From: Faecalibacillus intestinalis
Lineage (GTDB): Bacteria > Bacillota_I > Bacilli_A > Erysipelotrichales > Coprobacillaceae
Reading direction: 5' to 3'
DNA: 49,013 nt
Assembly (NCBI RefSeq): GCF_003024685.1
Contig: NZ_PYLQ01000019.1
Coordinates: 1 to 49,013, forward strand
Part shown: one piece after another, positions 28,219-36,007 of the stretch
Layout: every line of letters starts with the position of its first letter
Numbering within the stretch: the first letter of the stretch is position 1
Made by a program: the position numbers and the translations under genes
The notes under the pieces: generated by a model
What the model was told of the DNA's origin: nothing
Databases searched by the model: none
What the model saw: only the letters and a program-made list of their open reading frames with translations

Positions 28219-28650
28219 ATGAAAAACAAAAAAATAACATGTATCATTATATTGCTATATATAGTGTTATTATTTGCATATCCTTATATTCTAGGAAGAA
28301 ATGTAAGTGATATAAATGGTTCTTTACCATTCTTTGACAAGATAGTTCAAAATACTAACTTAATTCCATTTAATTTTAATTATGATATTAATTTAGATAT
28401 TATTGTAAAAAATATTGCTTTGAAATTACTTTTATTTGTACCTTTTGGAATGATAATGAAAAAGGAAGTTACTTTTAAACAAGGAATATGTGCTTTATTA
28501 TTACTTAGTATATGCAAAGAAATATTGCATTTAGTTACATTTGCAGGTTATTTTGATATAAATGATATTTTATTATATATTGTAGGATATTTAATTGGAT
28601 GGTATTTAGAAATTGGAAATTCACAAAAAAAGTTATCTCATAACAAGTAG
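28219..28650 (+). CDS. VanZ-like membrane protein (second copy)
   Basis: A 143-residue membrane protein beginning 2 nt after the secreted-protein stop, so the two are coupled. It is a paralogue of the VanZ-like protein at 25283-25663: TNLIPFNF, LFVPFGMIMKK and AGYFDINDILLYIVGYLIG align with TNLVPLHS, QFMPLGYLLPR and GYFDISSILLGFVGS there. Pairing with a secreted product suggests self-protection or envelope adaptation, which is inference. Confidence 0.78.
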   Translation: MKNKKITCIIILLYIVLLFAYPYILGRNVSDINGSLPFFDKIVQNTNLIPFNFNYDINLDIIVKNIALKLLLFVPFGMIMKKEVTFKQGICALLLLSICKEILHLVTFAGYFDINDILLYIVGYLIGWYLEIGNSQKKLSHNK

Positions 28651-28750
28651 TAAAATAAGATTTTGAGAATTTTTACGTATCTGTATGTCTAACGTGGTAT
28701 TTTAATTGAGCAGTTTCTTTCGCTCTAATAGTCTAACAGGGTTGTTCAAC

Positions 28751-28773
28751 GAGCACGAAAGTGCTCTTTTTTT
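28751..28773 (+). terminator. strong intrinsic terminator
   Basis: GAGCAC-GAAA-GTGCTC (28751-28766) followed by seven T residues. It ends the secreted protein/VanZ transcript. Upstream, a GAGC...GCTC stem and two GTCTAAC repeats (28687 and 28731) hint at further structure in the 3' untranslated region. Confidence 0.85.
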
Positions 28774-28858
28774 AATGATTCATTTAAAGACCAATTTGTT
28801 CCTTTTTTATAAAATTTGTCAGTATATGTTATTTTGTTCTTGTAAGAGGAAACAAACC

Positions 28859-29095
28859 ATGAAAAATATAGATGAAATTACAGATATAATAGATGTGTTA
28901 AAAAAAGGAATAAAGAACCAATTGGAATCTGCAACAGTTACATTGCAATTGGTACATCAAAGTGATGACTGTCCAGAAAGCATATCGAAGATTTTGTATA
29001 ATTAAATAGGAGCGTTAGTTTTTTGTAATGAGGAATTAGATAAACTTTTTGAATATTTAGATCTTTTAGATTGTTTAATTGATTGTATTTCCTAA
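28859..29095 (+). pseudogene. small acidic protein gene with in-frame nonsense codon
   Basis: ATG 28859 (AGAGGA upstream) opens a frame that stops at TAA 29003 after 48 residues. It then continues in the same frame for another 29 codons to 29095. The downstream part (IGALVFCNEELDKLFEYLD) has the same amphipathic helical style as the first part (EITDIIDVLKKGIKNQLESA), so a single point change to TAA in a 78-codon gene is the simplest reading. I do not recognise the family. A short 48-residue functional product is also possible. Confidence 0.5.
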
Positions 29096-29160
29096 AATAA
29101 TTGCATTGCAAAGTATTAATACAAAAAATTATTACAAATATATGTTATGTACCAATAAGG

Positions 29161-29189
29161 ACTAGAAATTAGATTTCTAGTCTTTTATA
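29161..29189 (+). terminator. terminator after the small broken gene
   Basis: GACTAGAAA and TTTCTAGTC form a 9-bp stem around TTAGA, followed by TTTTAT. It separates the small gene from the recombinase remnant. Confidence 0.75.
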
Positions 29190-29223
29190 CTTTTGTAAAA
29201 ATCTTACATTTTATTTTATTGTT

Positions 29224-30035
29224 ATGAAAATATTTGTCAAGAATCTAGAGGATGAGGTAAAAGAGATAAATGAGTATATACATTTTATGAATAAAAAATA
29301 TTCTAAACATAAAACCGTGAAGAGAAAATTAGCAAGTGTAAAGGCTTTTTATTCCTATTTAGAATATGAAGAAATTATTGAATATTCACCATTTAACAAA
29401 GTAAGAACAAAAATAAAAGAACCACATGTGTTACCAAAAACAATTCAAAAAGAAAATATAGAGAAAATTATTCAATATTTATTTGATAGAGTATCATCTG
29501 CTAAAACAGATTTTCAAACAATAATATCAATTAGAAATATTGCAATTATTGGATTACTTTTTTCAACTGGAATACGTATATCAGAATTATGTAATATAAA
29601 GGTAGCAGATATAAATTTTAATGAAAAAACTCTTAAATTTTTTGGAAAAGGATCAAAAGAAAGAATTTTATATATTGGCAATGAAACTGTTGTTGACTTA
29701 TGTAAGGAATATAAACAATTAAATGAATATGTTGCAGAAAATGATTATTTTTTTTAAATAGATTTGGAAAACAAATTTCTGATCAATCTATGCGAATTTT
29801 TCTGAAGAACATTGAATCTGAATTGAAGCTAACAGAACATATTACACCGCACATGTTTAGACATACATTCGCAACAACATTATTGGAAAAAGATGTTGAT
29901 ATTAGGTATATACAAAGTATTCTAGGACATAGTTCGATATCTACAACTCAAATTTATACTCATGTTACATATTTTAAACAGATAGAAATACTAACAGAAA
30001 AAAATCCTATAAATGATTATCGTTTGGGTGCTTAA
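29224..30035 (+). pseudogene. tyrosine recombinase remnant, frameshifted
   Basis: XerC/D-like recombinase in two pieces. Frame 1 (29224-29757) has the end of the core-binding domain and the first catalytic block, LLFSTGIRISELCNIKV (Arg I) and GKGSKERI (Lys). It stops just after eight T residues. One extra T would join it to frame 2 (29790-30035), which has [17 protein letters not shown] (His/Arg) and [15 protein letters not shown] (nucleophile Tyr). About 40 N-terminal residues of a usual XerC-type protein also seem missing. All catalytic residues survive, so the loss may be recent. It suggests that this accessory block once moved on its own. Confidence 0.85.
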
Positions 30036-30441
30036 ATTATTAGGAGAATCATGTAGAAAAGAAATAATAATGATTACTTAATGATAATATATATAAATAA
30101 TTCAATTATGTGTAACGCAACAAATTATGTTGATAACGTGAGTGATATTATTTTTGGTACATTTGATATTAACTTATATAATTTTTTTATTGATTTTTAA
30201 TTAAACTATCAAACACTGCGGATGCAATTTTAAATTGATGATGTTTTAATAAAAAATATTTATTTTTCTATTAAATATAACAGTAACAATACTTATAAGT
30301 TAATAAATTGATACATCAGGTCTATATCGTTTATGTTGATACAATGTCGTCAAAAATATTCATATACATCTAAAAATAATATTGTTCGAATACAATTTTC
30401 AATTGAAAATTATATAAAAGATAATTTTAAACTATCAAAAG
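30036..30441. other. A+T-rich intergenic region
   Basis: I see no gene, tRNA or convincing terminator here. The only ordered element is a perfect 18-bp palindrome, AATTTTCAATTGAAAATT (30394-30411), which could be a regulator site. Confidence 0.4.
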
Positions 30442-30503
30442 TCATGAAAAAATAATGTCGTTGATGAAATAATATTTAATGAATTGTATTATTATGGTAA
30501 TAA
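30442..30503 (+). promoter_or_regulatory. LytTR-like direct repeat and promoter of the 61-aa gene
   Basis: TCATGAA (30442-30448) and TGATGAA (30462-30468) have a 20-bp period. A -10-like TAATAA preceded by TG-G lies at 30498-30503. The same arrangement, with 29 nt between the second repeat and the -10, occurs at 45583-45644. Confidence 0.55.
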
Positions 30504-30572
30504 TTAATTGTAGCAGCTACAGCACATCATTTAAGTTCTTTAATTATAAATTTAAGTATAGAGGAGAAAAAA

Positions 30573-30758
30573 ATGAATTCTCAAATTGAACAATTTTTAG
30601 AAAAAGCGATTACTACAAAAAATAATTTAGAAGCAAATGAGTATTTAAGAAGTGCAATGAATTTGGTATATAATGAAAAAATAATGACTAATCAAGAAAA
30701 AATAATTATATTGAATAAAATAAATTGTATTGCTTTGTCCAGAAGACTACCTACTTAA
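30573..30758 (+). CDS. small helical protein, unknown function
   Basis: A 61-residue soluble protein starting at ATG 30573 with AGAGGAG 7 nt upstream. The sequence is mostly helical (IEQFLEKAITTKNNLEANEY, YLRSAMNLVYNEKIM) and ends in a basic RRLPT. The repeated operator upstream suggests LytTR-type control shared with the 148-residue gene at 45669. I do not recognise the family. It could be a small regulator or an immunity-type protein. Confidence 0.6.
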   Translation: MNSQIEQFLEKAITTKNNLEANEYLRSAMNLVYNEKIMTNQEKIIILNKINCIALSRRLPT

Positions 30759-30849
30759 GAATAAAGCAATTAAATTATTATTTAAATATGACTACTGATT
30801 AGTAATAAATGAATTGAATTTATCATTTTTATAAAAAAGAGGTGATGAT

Positions 30850-31284
30850 ATGAATATAAAAATAACACCATATCACTTATTTTGTATTATAAAAAAATAT
30901 GGAGAGAATATTGAATTATTTCATCCTGATTTAAAAAAACAAAATGATTATTATTTTGTTGCAAATAGTATTATTTATCGAGATATAAAATTTATTGCTT
31001 TTACAATAAGTGAAGATGATATTTGTAAACCATGTGTTTATAATGAAGATAATTTATGTAAAGTTAGAGACGAATCCTATAAAAATATAAATAAAATTAT
31101 ATTTGATAAACTGGAGTTAGTAGAAAATAACTTTTATGATTTTAATTACATAATTCAATTATTGCAAAGAAAAATAAATTTTAAAATGATTAATGAATGT
31201 TACTACTCATGTTCTATAAATGAAAAAAGGAAAATACTAAGGAATATGGAAAATGGTTTGAATAAATTAATGAATAAGCAATAG
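30850..31284 (+). CDS. DUF1284-like Cys-rich protein
   Basis: A 144-residue protein behind AAGAGGTGATG. It resembles DUF1284 proteins: an N-terminal ITPYHLFCIIKKYGE (family pattern HHLLC near the start) and a cysteine block ISEDDICKPCVYNEDNLCKV (about 57-76) followed by further Cys at about 117 and 121. Such proteins are predicted to bind an iron-sulfur cluster or metal, with no known reaction. The match is moderate. It lies 91 nt downstream of the 61-residue gene and ends before a bidirectional terminator. Confidence 0.6.
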   Translation: MNIKITPYHLFCIIKKYGENIELFHPDLKKQNDYYFVANSIIYRDIKFIAFTISEDDICKPCVYNEDNLCKVRDESYKNINKIIFDKLELVENNFYDFNYIIQLLQRKINFKMINECYYSCSINEKRKILRNMENGLNKLMNKQ

Positions 31285-31329
31285 CATATAATGGTAGAAT
31301 TTATTTATGATAAATTTAATATCAAATAA

Positions 31330-31369
31330 AAAATAGTGACCCCATGGATAATAAAGGTCACTATTTTTA
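31330..31369. terminator. bidirectional terminator
   Basis: AAATAGTGACC and GGTCACTATTTTT form a perfect stem with a 14-nt loop and U tracts on both strands. It lies between the convergent DUF1284-like gene and the minus-strand XRE gene. Confidence 0.82.
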
Positions 31370-31371
31370 TG

Positions 31372-31655
31372 TTATTTTTTATAAATATCATCATGTGCAA
31401 GAATTGCATAAATTTTTTCCTTGGTTTCATTTGATAAAGTAGAAAGATCTAGAAATATATGATTTTCTCCATAAAAATAATTTTCATTCACATGATAAAA
31501 TTCAATAATACTAAAAAATTTATCTAGTGATGGTCTAGAAATATCATTTTCATATTCAGACAGAGAAGATTTACCTATATTTATTGCTTTACTAACTTCA
31601 CTTAAAGTTAAATTTCTATCTAATCTTATTTTTTCAATTTTTCTCCAAAGCTCAT
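31372..31655 (-). pseudogene. XRE-family regulator, frameshifted near the start
   Basis: On the minus strand ATG 31655 reads MSFGEKLKK and then stops. Shifting by one base at an A6 run (31629-31634) gives IRLDRNLTLSEVSKAINIGK, SSLSEYENDISRPSLDKFF and a tail to TAA 31372, a standard XRE helix-turn-helix protein of about 94 residues. With seven A residues it would be intact. It would be divergent from agrD and could bind the GTTCG-N7-CGAAC repeat at 31688-31704. The lesion may be real, phase-variable or a sequencing error. Confidence 0.72.
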
Positions 31656-31687
31656 AATATCACCTAATAGAATTTTATTATCAAAGT

Positions 31688-31778
31688 GTTCGGTGATTAC
31701 GAACCTCAAATACTTTATAAGAAAATAAGATACGTTTAAAGTTAAAAAAAAGAAATAATTTCAAAGAGAAAATAAAAT
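31688..31778 (+). promoter_or_regulatory. agrD promoter with LytTR direct repeats and XRE-like operator
   Basis: GTTCG-GTGATTA-CGAAC (31688-31704) is an inverted repeat suited to an XRE dimer. ACTTTATAAG (31712-31721) and ACGTTTAAAG (31732-31741) are direct repeats of 20-bp period, 7 of 10 identical. TAAAAT (31773-31778) lies 31 nt after the second repeat as a likely -10. The lanT promoter has a similar box at the same distance. Confidence 0.6.
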
Positions 31779-31806
31779 GTAATTGTAAACGGAGGGAAGA
31801 ATAGAA

Positions 31807-31929
31807 ATGAAGAAAATTTTAAAAACATTAGTATTTGCAATTGCTGTTATTGGATCGATGACACCATCACAATATGGGTTATACAATCCAAAATGTCCTG
31901 TTAAACTAAAATTAAAAAAAGATGTTTAA
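31807..31929 (+). CDS. agrD: AgrD-like autoinducer peptide precursor
   Basis: A 40-residue precursor with GGAGGG upstream. It shows the three AgrD parts: an amphipathic/hydrophobic leader (KKILKTLVFAIAVIGSM), a short core, and a recognition tail, NPKCPVKLKLKKDV, matching the (Q/N)PxxPxxLK tail of clostridial cyclic-lactone peptides. Where most have Cys at the ring start, this has Ser21: S-Q-Y-G-L (21-25), or to Tyr26. Closure would therefore be a lactone. Cys30 lies in the tail. The response regulator, kinase and AgrB follow downstream. The gene is divergent from the broken XRE gene. Confidence 0.78.
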   Translation: MKKILKTLVFAIAVIGSMTPSQYGLYNPKCPVKLKLKKDV

Positions 31930-32136
31930 AAAAGAAAAATTTAATAAAAAATGTGATAAAATGATATAAAGATAATATATTATTTTATAAATGGAATCTT
32001 TAATTTATTGGTTCTTTTGAGAGATTTCAGAAATTATTATATTTTGTTTTCTCTTATATATTCCTGTTCAAAGGTAAGTAAGAACTTCAAATTGAGTTAA
32101 AGGTTCCTTTTTCTTTTAATGAGGGAGGAAATCATT

Positions 32137-32829
32137 GTGAAAATATTGATTATTGATGATGATAAAAAATTTACTAATACACTAAAAGATGATATTAAGA
32201 ATTTTTTTCAAAAAACTAACGATAAAGCCATAATCACGGTTATAAATGATGAATTCGATCAAGTTGATTTGTTTGATAATTATCATATAGTTTTTTTAGA
32301 TATTGATTTAATAACTAATAATGGTTTGATAATTGCTAAACAATTACGAGAATTGGATAACAATGTAATGATTGTGTTTATATCATCTAGAAGTAACCTT
32401 GTTTTCAAAACATTTGTTGTAAAACCATTTTATTTTTTAAGAAAGGCAAATTATAAGAAGGATTTGATTTATTTTTTTGAGATGTTAGATAATTATTTTA
32501 AGAAAAATACATTAATATCCTTAGATTCTAGAGCAACACGTGTTCATATACCCGTAGACTCGATTATTTATATTGAATCGAGGGAGCATCAATTAACTAT
32601 CCATTCAAAAAAGGATGTTTATTATGATAGTTCTAGTTTAACAGCTTTTTTGATAAAGTTATCAAGTTTAAATTTTATACAAATACATAAATCATATATT
32701 ATTAATTTAGATTATTTAAAGGGAATAAATAAAAATGAAATTTTGTTATTTGATAACACAAGGATACCAATTGGCAGAAAATATAGAGATTTATTTTATG
32801 AAAGGTATCAAGAATATTTAATAAAATGA
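32137..32829 (+). CDS. agrA: LytTR response regulator of the agr system
   Basis: A 230-residue AgrA-type regulator. I chose GTG 32137 because GGGAGG lies 8 nt upstream; an in-frame ATG at 32119 precedes that site. The receiver has DDD (7-9), phosphoacceptor Asp55 in IVFLDIDLI, and FISSRSN. The LytTR domain (about 125-225) has VDSIIYIESREHQLTIHS, NFIQIHKSYIINLDYLKG and IPIGRKYRDLF. It is followed with a 4-nt ATGA overlap by the kinase gene. It is the likely binder of the repeats upstream of agrD and lanT. Confidence 0.92.
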   Translation: MKILIIDDDKKFTNTLKDDIKNFFQKTNDKAIITVINDEFDQVDLFDNYHIVFLDIDLITNNGLIIAKQLRELDNNVMIVFISSRSNLVFKTFVVKPFYFLRKANYKKDLIYFFEMLDNYFKKNTLISLDSRATRVHIPVDSIIYIESREHQLTIHSKKDVYYDSSSLTAFLIKLSSLNFIQIHKSYIINLDYLKGINKNEILLFDNTRIPIGRKYRDLFYERYQEYLIK

Positions 32830-34055
32830 CATATTTTACACTTTTTATAAATTTTATTGAAGTCTTTTTATTTTCTGGATTTATTGCATATACTTTTAAT
32901 TTAAATAAAAAAATAAGGTATACTGCAATTATTGGTATGATAAATTACGCTATTACTAATATTAGTAGCTATTATTCGTATGATGGTGTTTTTTTAACGA
33001 TAGCCGTTCTTTTGGTTACTATATTTGGCTTAATAATTGAAACAAAAACTTTAAATTTTAAAATTTTATTTATACCCATTATTTATAATATAATTATAAT
33101 TTTATGTACCAGTATTTCCGTAGAAATTGTTACTTATATATTCTCTATAGATATATCAGAGATATTCTTAAATAGTACAATATATTATATAGCATGTATT
33201 TTATCTAAAATATTACAATTAATTTTATCGCTATTTATTTATATTGTTTTAGATAAATACGTTATAACATTGAAATTAAAAGAATGGTGGATTATTATTG
33301 CTACAGAATTTTCGATGATTATAACCATTGGATTATGTCTTTATTCATTAAATTTTGGGAAAATTAATCAAATGATTATAAAATCCTTATTATTTCTATG
33401 TGTTTTTTCAAATATTCTATTTTATTTAGTTATTCTTGTTTGTAATAAGAATTATAATGAAAAAATACAAAATGCAAAAAAATTACAAGAATATGCTTTT
33501 AAAAAGCAAAAATATAAGACTATTGAACATATAAAAAAAGAAACAGATATTTTAAATCATAGAATGTTTTATATATTATGGCAAATAGAATGGTTGTTAG
33601 AGAAAAAGGATTTATCTAAAATCAAAGAAACTATAGAAAAATATAAATCGTTATTGAATAAAAACCAATATGTAATAAATTCAGGAAATGATATTTTTGA
33701 TTGCTTAGTTTCTTTAAAATTATCTAAATGTTTTGATAATAATACTGATTTGAAATTATCTATCGCGATAGAAAAAAATGAATTTTATGATAATTTAGAA
33801 TTTATTGACTGTTTGAATACCTTAATTGATGCAATTATATTGAATAATGAAGATACAGATTTAAGTATGTTAGAAATTAATTCTTTTTTGGTAATCAATA
33901 TTTGTATAAAAGGAAATAAGGATAAAAATATTAAATTAAATACGGCTGTAGATAGTTTATCAAAAAAATATAACACAAAAACTAACATCTATTTTGATGA
34001 TAATAGCTATAATATTAGATTATCTATTTCTATTACAAATCGAGGTGAATTTTAA
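32826..34055 (+). CDS. agrC: AgrC-like sensor kinase
   Basis: A 409-residue sensor whose ATG overlaps the regulator stop. Six or so N-terminal membrane helices (residues about 1-205) form the peptide-binding part. The cytoplasmic region has an H-box-like segment, IEHIKKETDILNHRMFYILW (His about 240), and a C-terminal ATPase region that looks reduced: a DCLNTLIDAIILNNED N-box-like stretch is present but the glycine-rich G-box is poor. That pattern is common in AgrC kinases. It likely senses the AgrD-derived lactone and phosphorylates the regulator encoded just upstream. Confidence 0.85.
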   Translation: MTYFTLFINFIEVFLFSGFIAYTFNLNKKIRYTAIIGMINYAITNISSYYSYDGVFLTIAVLLVTIFGLIIETKTLNFKILFIPIIYNIIIILCTSISVEIVTYIFSIDISEIFLNSTIYYIACILSKILQLILSLFIYIVLDKYVITLKLKEWWIIIATEFSMIITIGLCLYSLNFGKINQMIIKSLLFLCVFSNILFYLVILVCNKNYNEKIQNAKKLQEYAFKKQKYKTIEHIKKETDILNHRMFYILWQIEWLLEKKDLSKIKETIEKYKSLLNKNQYVINSGNDIFDCLVSLKLSKCFDNNTDLKLSIAIEKNEFYDNLEFIDCLNTLIDAIILNNEDTDLSMLEINSFLVINICIKGNKDKNIKLNTAVDSLSKKYNTKTNIYFDDNSYNIRLSISITNRGEF

Positions 34056-34547
34056 ATGGAAAAATTATTACCAAAGAGTATAGAAGAAAGAAAATTATTG
34101 TTTAATTATGGACTTTTTATATTATTTTATAATTTATTTACATTTATTATAATTTTATTAATAGGAAAATTATTAAATGAAGAACAATTTATAATTTTAT
34201 TAATGACTTTGTATATACCGGTAAGAATAATTATAGGAGGCTATCATTGTAAAAAAGTGTCGACTTGTTTGTTGTTATTTAGTTTAATCATTACAATTAC
34301 AATTATTTTTTATAAACTGAATTTTAAAAATATTCTATTTTATTGGAATATACCAATATTTATATTAACTTTATATAGTATATTAAATAATAAAAGAAAT
34401 AAAATCAAAAATATAGCATTAATGATTTTCGTGGCTGAAATTATTCTTAGCTTTTTAAATAACATAATAGGTGCAGCTTCTTTTTATTCTGTAATGCTTA
34501 TTTCTATATTTTATATTGCTAATTTAATAGTAAAGAATAATAATTAA
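34056..34547 (+). CDS. agrB: AgrB peptide-processing protease
   Basis: A 163-residue polytopic membrane protease that cuts and cyclises AgrD. The catalytic pair is visible as His64 and Cys71 in IIIGGYHCKKVSTC, with the H-x6-C spacing of AgrB (His77/Cys84 in the staphylococcal enzyme). The N-terminus SIEERKLLFNYGLF and about five hydrophobic segments fit the family. ATG directly follows the agrC stop, so it is the last gene of a D-A-C-B operon; a terminator lies 10 nt downstream. Confidence 0.9.
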   Translation: MEKLLPKSIEERKLLFNYGLFILFYNLFTFIIILLIGKLLNEEQFIILLMTLYIPVRIIIGGYHCKKVSTCLLLFSLIITITIIFYKLNFKNILFYWNIPIFILTLYSILNNKRNKIKNIALMIFVAEIILSFLNNIIGAASFYSVMLISIFYIANLIVKNNN

Positions 34548-34557
34548 TATTAAACAG

Positions 34558-34583
34558 TAGGGTAATTTTTACCCTATTTTTTT
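34558..34583 (+). terminator. agr operon terminator
   Basis: TAGGGTAA-TTT-TTACCCTA (34558-34576) followed by seven T residues. Confidence 0.88.
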
Positions 34584-34816
34584 ATATTTTAAAGCTTACT
34601 TATAAAATATTTGAAGCAGATACTCAAAGGTTAGATAGAGGAAAAAAAATAAAACATAATCAATAATCATAGTAGTTTTAGAAATTAAAATTTTTATATG
34701 AAATAATTATTTTTACTATGATGGTGTATTGAAATTATTAATATTTATTTAGAGTACCAACATATTTAAGTGGATTTTAATAGTATTATTCACATTCTTG
34801 ATTATTCCACTCTAGT

Positions 34817-35552
34817 TGATCATTCATTCTGATTAGGTTGACCAACGACTATATTTCAACAAATTCCCATGAGATTGATCAACTATTCCGATAAGCTTGA
34901 CCATATAAAAAATCCCAACTTTTTTTATTCAGTCAGAATTTATTTTTTATCTGCTTCTCATTGATTTATCGTCCATGATTTTAATCGTTTGTGATTTTGA
35001 AACAACTCTATCTAATATAGCGTCAGCTAATGCATCGTTGCTTTGTTTTTCCATATACTGATTAAAATAATTACAGAATTGAGAATATTGAAGTGGTATT
35101 TTTCCAATAGCCTTTACTTCTTTTGAATATTCTTCCCATAATAACATTCTATTTACACCAGTTTTTTGTAATTCAAGATACATCATTTCACAATCAGGTT
35201 TGGGTTGAAGATTATCATTATCATCATTTGATTTAGGAAATAGCTTATTGGCAAATTCTTCGTTTGACATTGTACTAGCATCATTCCAAGTTAGATTTAA
35301 AGATTTAGCAGTATTTTCAACCTTTCTAATCGTATTTCTTGATGTCTTTAATAATTTTGAAATTTCATTTCTAGATATTCCCAGTGACAAATACCTAAAA
35401 ATCTCTTTATATTTTTCTTCTTTTGTTTAAAAATAAAAAATTCCTATCCTGCAAAATATATTGTAGATACGATGCTTATCTACAACATAATTTTAAAGCA
35501 AAAAGGAGCTTGTATTATATAGTTGGTCAACCTAATCGGAATTGATGATCAA
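34817..35552. mobile_element. internally deleted IS21-family element
   Basis: The ends carry inverted copies of two boxes: TTGATCAT (34817-34824) with ATGATCAA (35545-35552), and GATTAGGTTGACCAAC (34832-34847) with its exact complement (35522-35537). A further partial copy lies near 34880-34905. Multiple subterminal repeats are typical of IS21-family ends. Only a chimeric istA/istB scrap remains inside. True outer ends and target duplication could not be fixed; the element may extend 10-30 nt beyond either box. Confidence 0.75.
34947..35390 (-). pseudogene. istA N-terminus fused to istB C-terminus
   Basis: A 147-codon frame. Residues 1 to about 112 match the IS21 transposase IstA N-terminus: ISRNEISKLLKTSRNTIRKV (helix-turn-helix), NLTWNDASTMSNEEFANKLF, and LLWEEYSKEV with YSQFCNYFNQY. 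The last 30 residues, NDALADAILDRVVSKSQ and IKIMDDKSMRSR, match the C-terminus of the helper ATPase IstB. The catalytic core of IstA and the ATPase of IstB are gone, so a single deletion removed most of both genes and left the frame open. No ATG start is seen; TTG 35390 is only nominal. Confidence 0.8.
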
Positions 35553-35897
35553 GATAAATCGGAATTATTGGTTAGCTAAGCCAAAATAATCACATTCTTA
35601 CATTTAACATAATAATGTATAGAAAATCAAAATAATCATTTATTTAATTTTATTATTAAACTTGAGTAAATTATTGATTTTAATGTGTGGTGTCTATGTG
35701 GTTTGAATTACTTAACTATCTGTTTTTTTATTAAATATTATGAAATTGATTATAACTATTATTCTAGATAAATTTGAATAACTAACTAAATATATTTAAA
35801 ACTTTTGTATGAATTGCGTGAAATAATAAGTCTTTTTAATTAATGTAAATTACTGGTGATTTACAACGACTACTTTATAAAAAAATAATAAATATAA
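35553..35897. other. A+T-rich intergenic stretch
   Basis: This joins the IS21 remnant to the lanthipeptide promoter. I see no coding frame with a ribosome site, no RNA gene and no strong hairpin. Confidence 0.4.
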
Positions 35898-35964
35898 AAC
35901 GTTTAAGAAAAAAAGATGCATTTTAAGTAATGTGATATTTATTGCTAATTTATTATGTTATAAG
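35898..35964 (+). promoter_or_regulatory. lanT promoter with LytTR-type direct repeats
   Basis: AACGTTTAAG (35898-35907) and GCATTTTAAG (35918-35927) have a 20-bp period. An extended -10, TG-T-TATAAG (35959-35964), lies 31 nt after the second repeat, the same gap as at agrD. ACGTTTAA is common to both promoters. This is probably the entry point of AgrA-type control over the cluster. Confidence 0.58.
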
Positions 35965-36007
35965 TTTATTAACAGCTGTAAGAATATAATTTAAGGAGGA
36001 TAAAAAA

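Noticed and set aside
28676-28773. Hairpin-rich 3' region considered as tracrRNA or a named small RNA
   Set aside because: No CRISPR array or cas gene in the window; the sequence is explained by an operon terminator plus minor repeats.
30394-30411. 18-bp perfect palindrome as a replication or transfer origin
   Set aside because: It is isolated, A+T-only apart from one C/G pair, and has no iterons or initiator gene nearby; at most a regulator site.
35248-35430. Plus-strand open frame over the istA fragment
   Set aside because: Antisense shadow of the IS21 remnant, without its own start signals.
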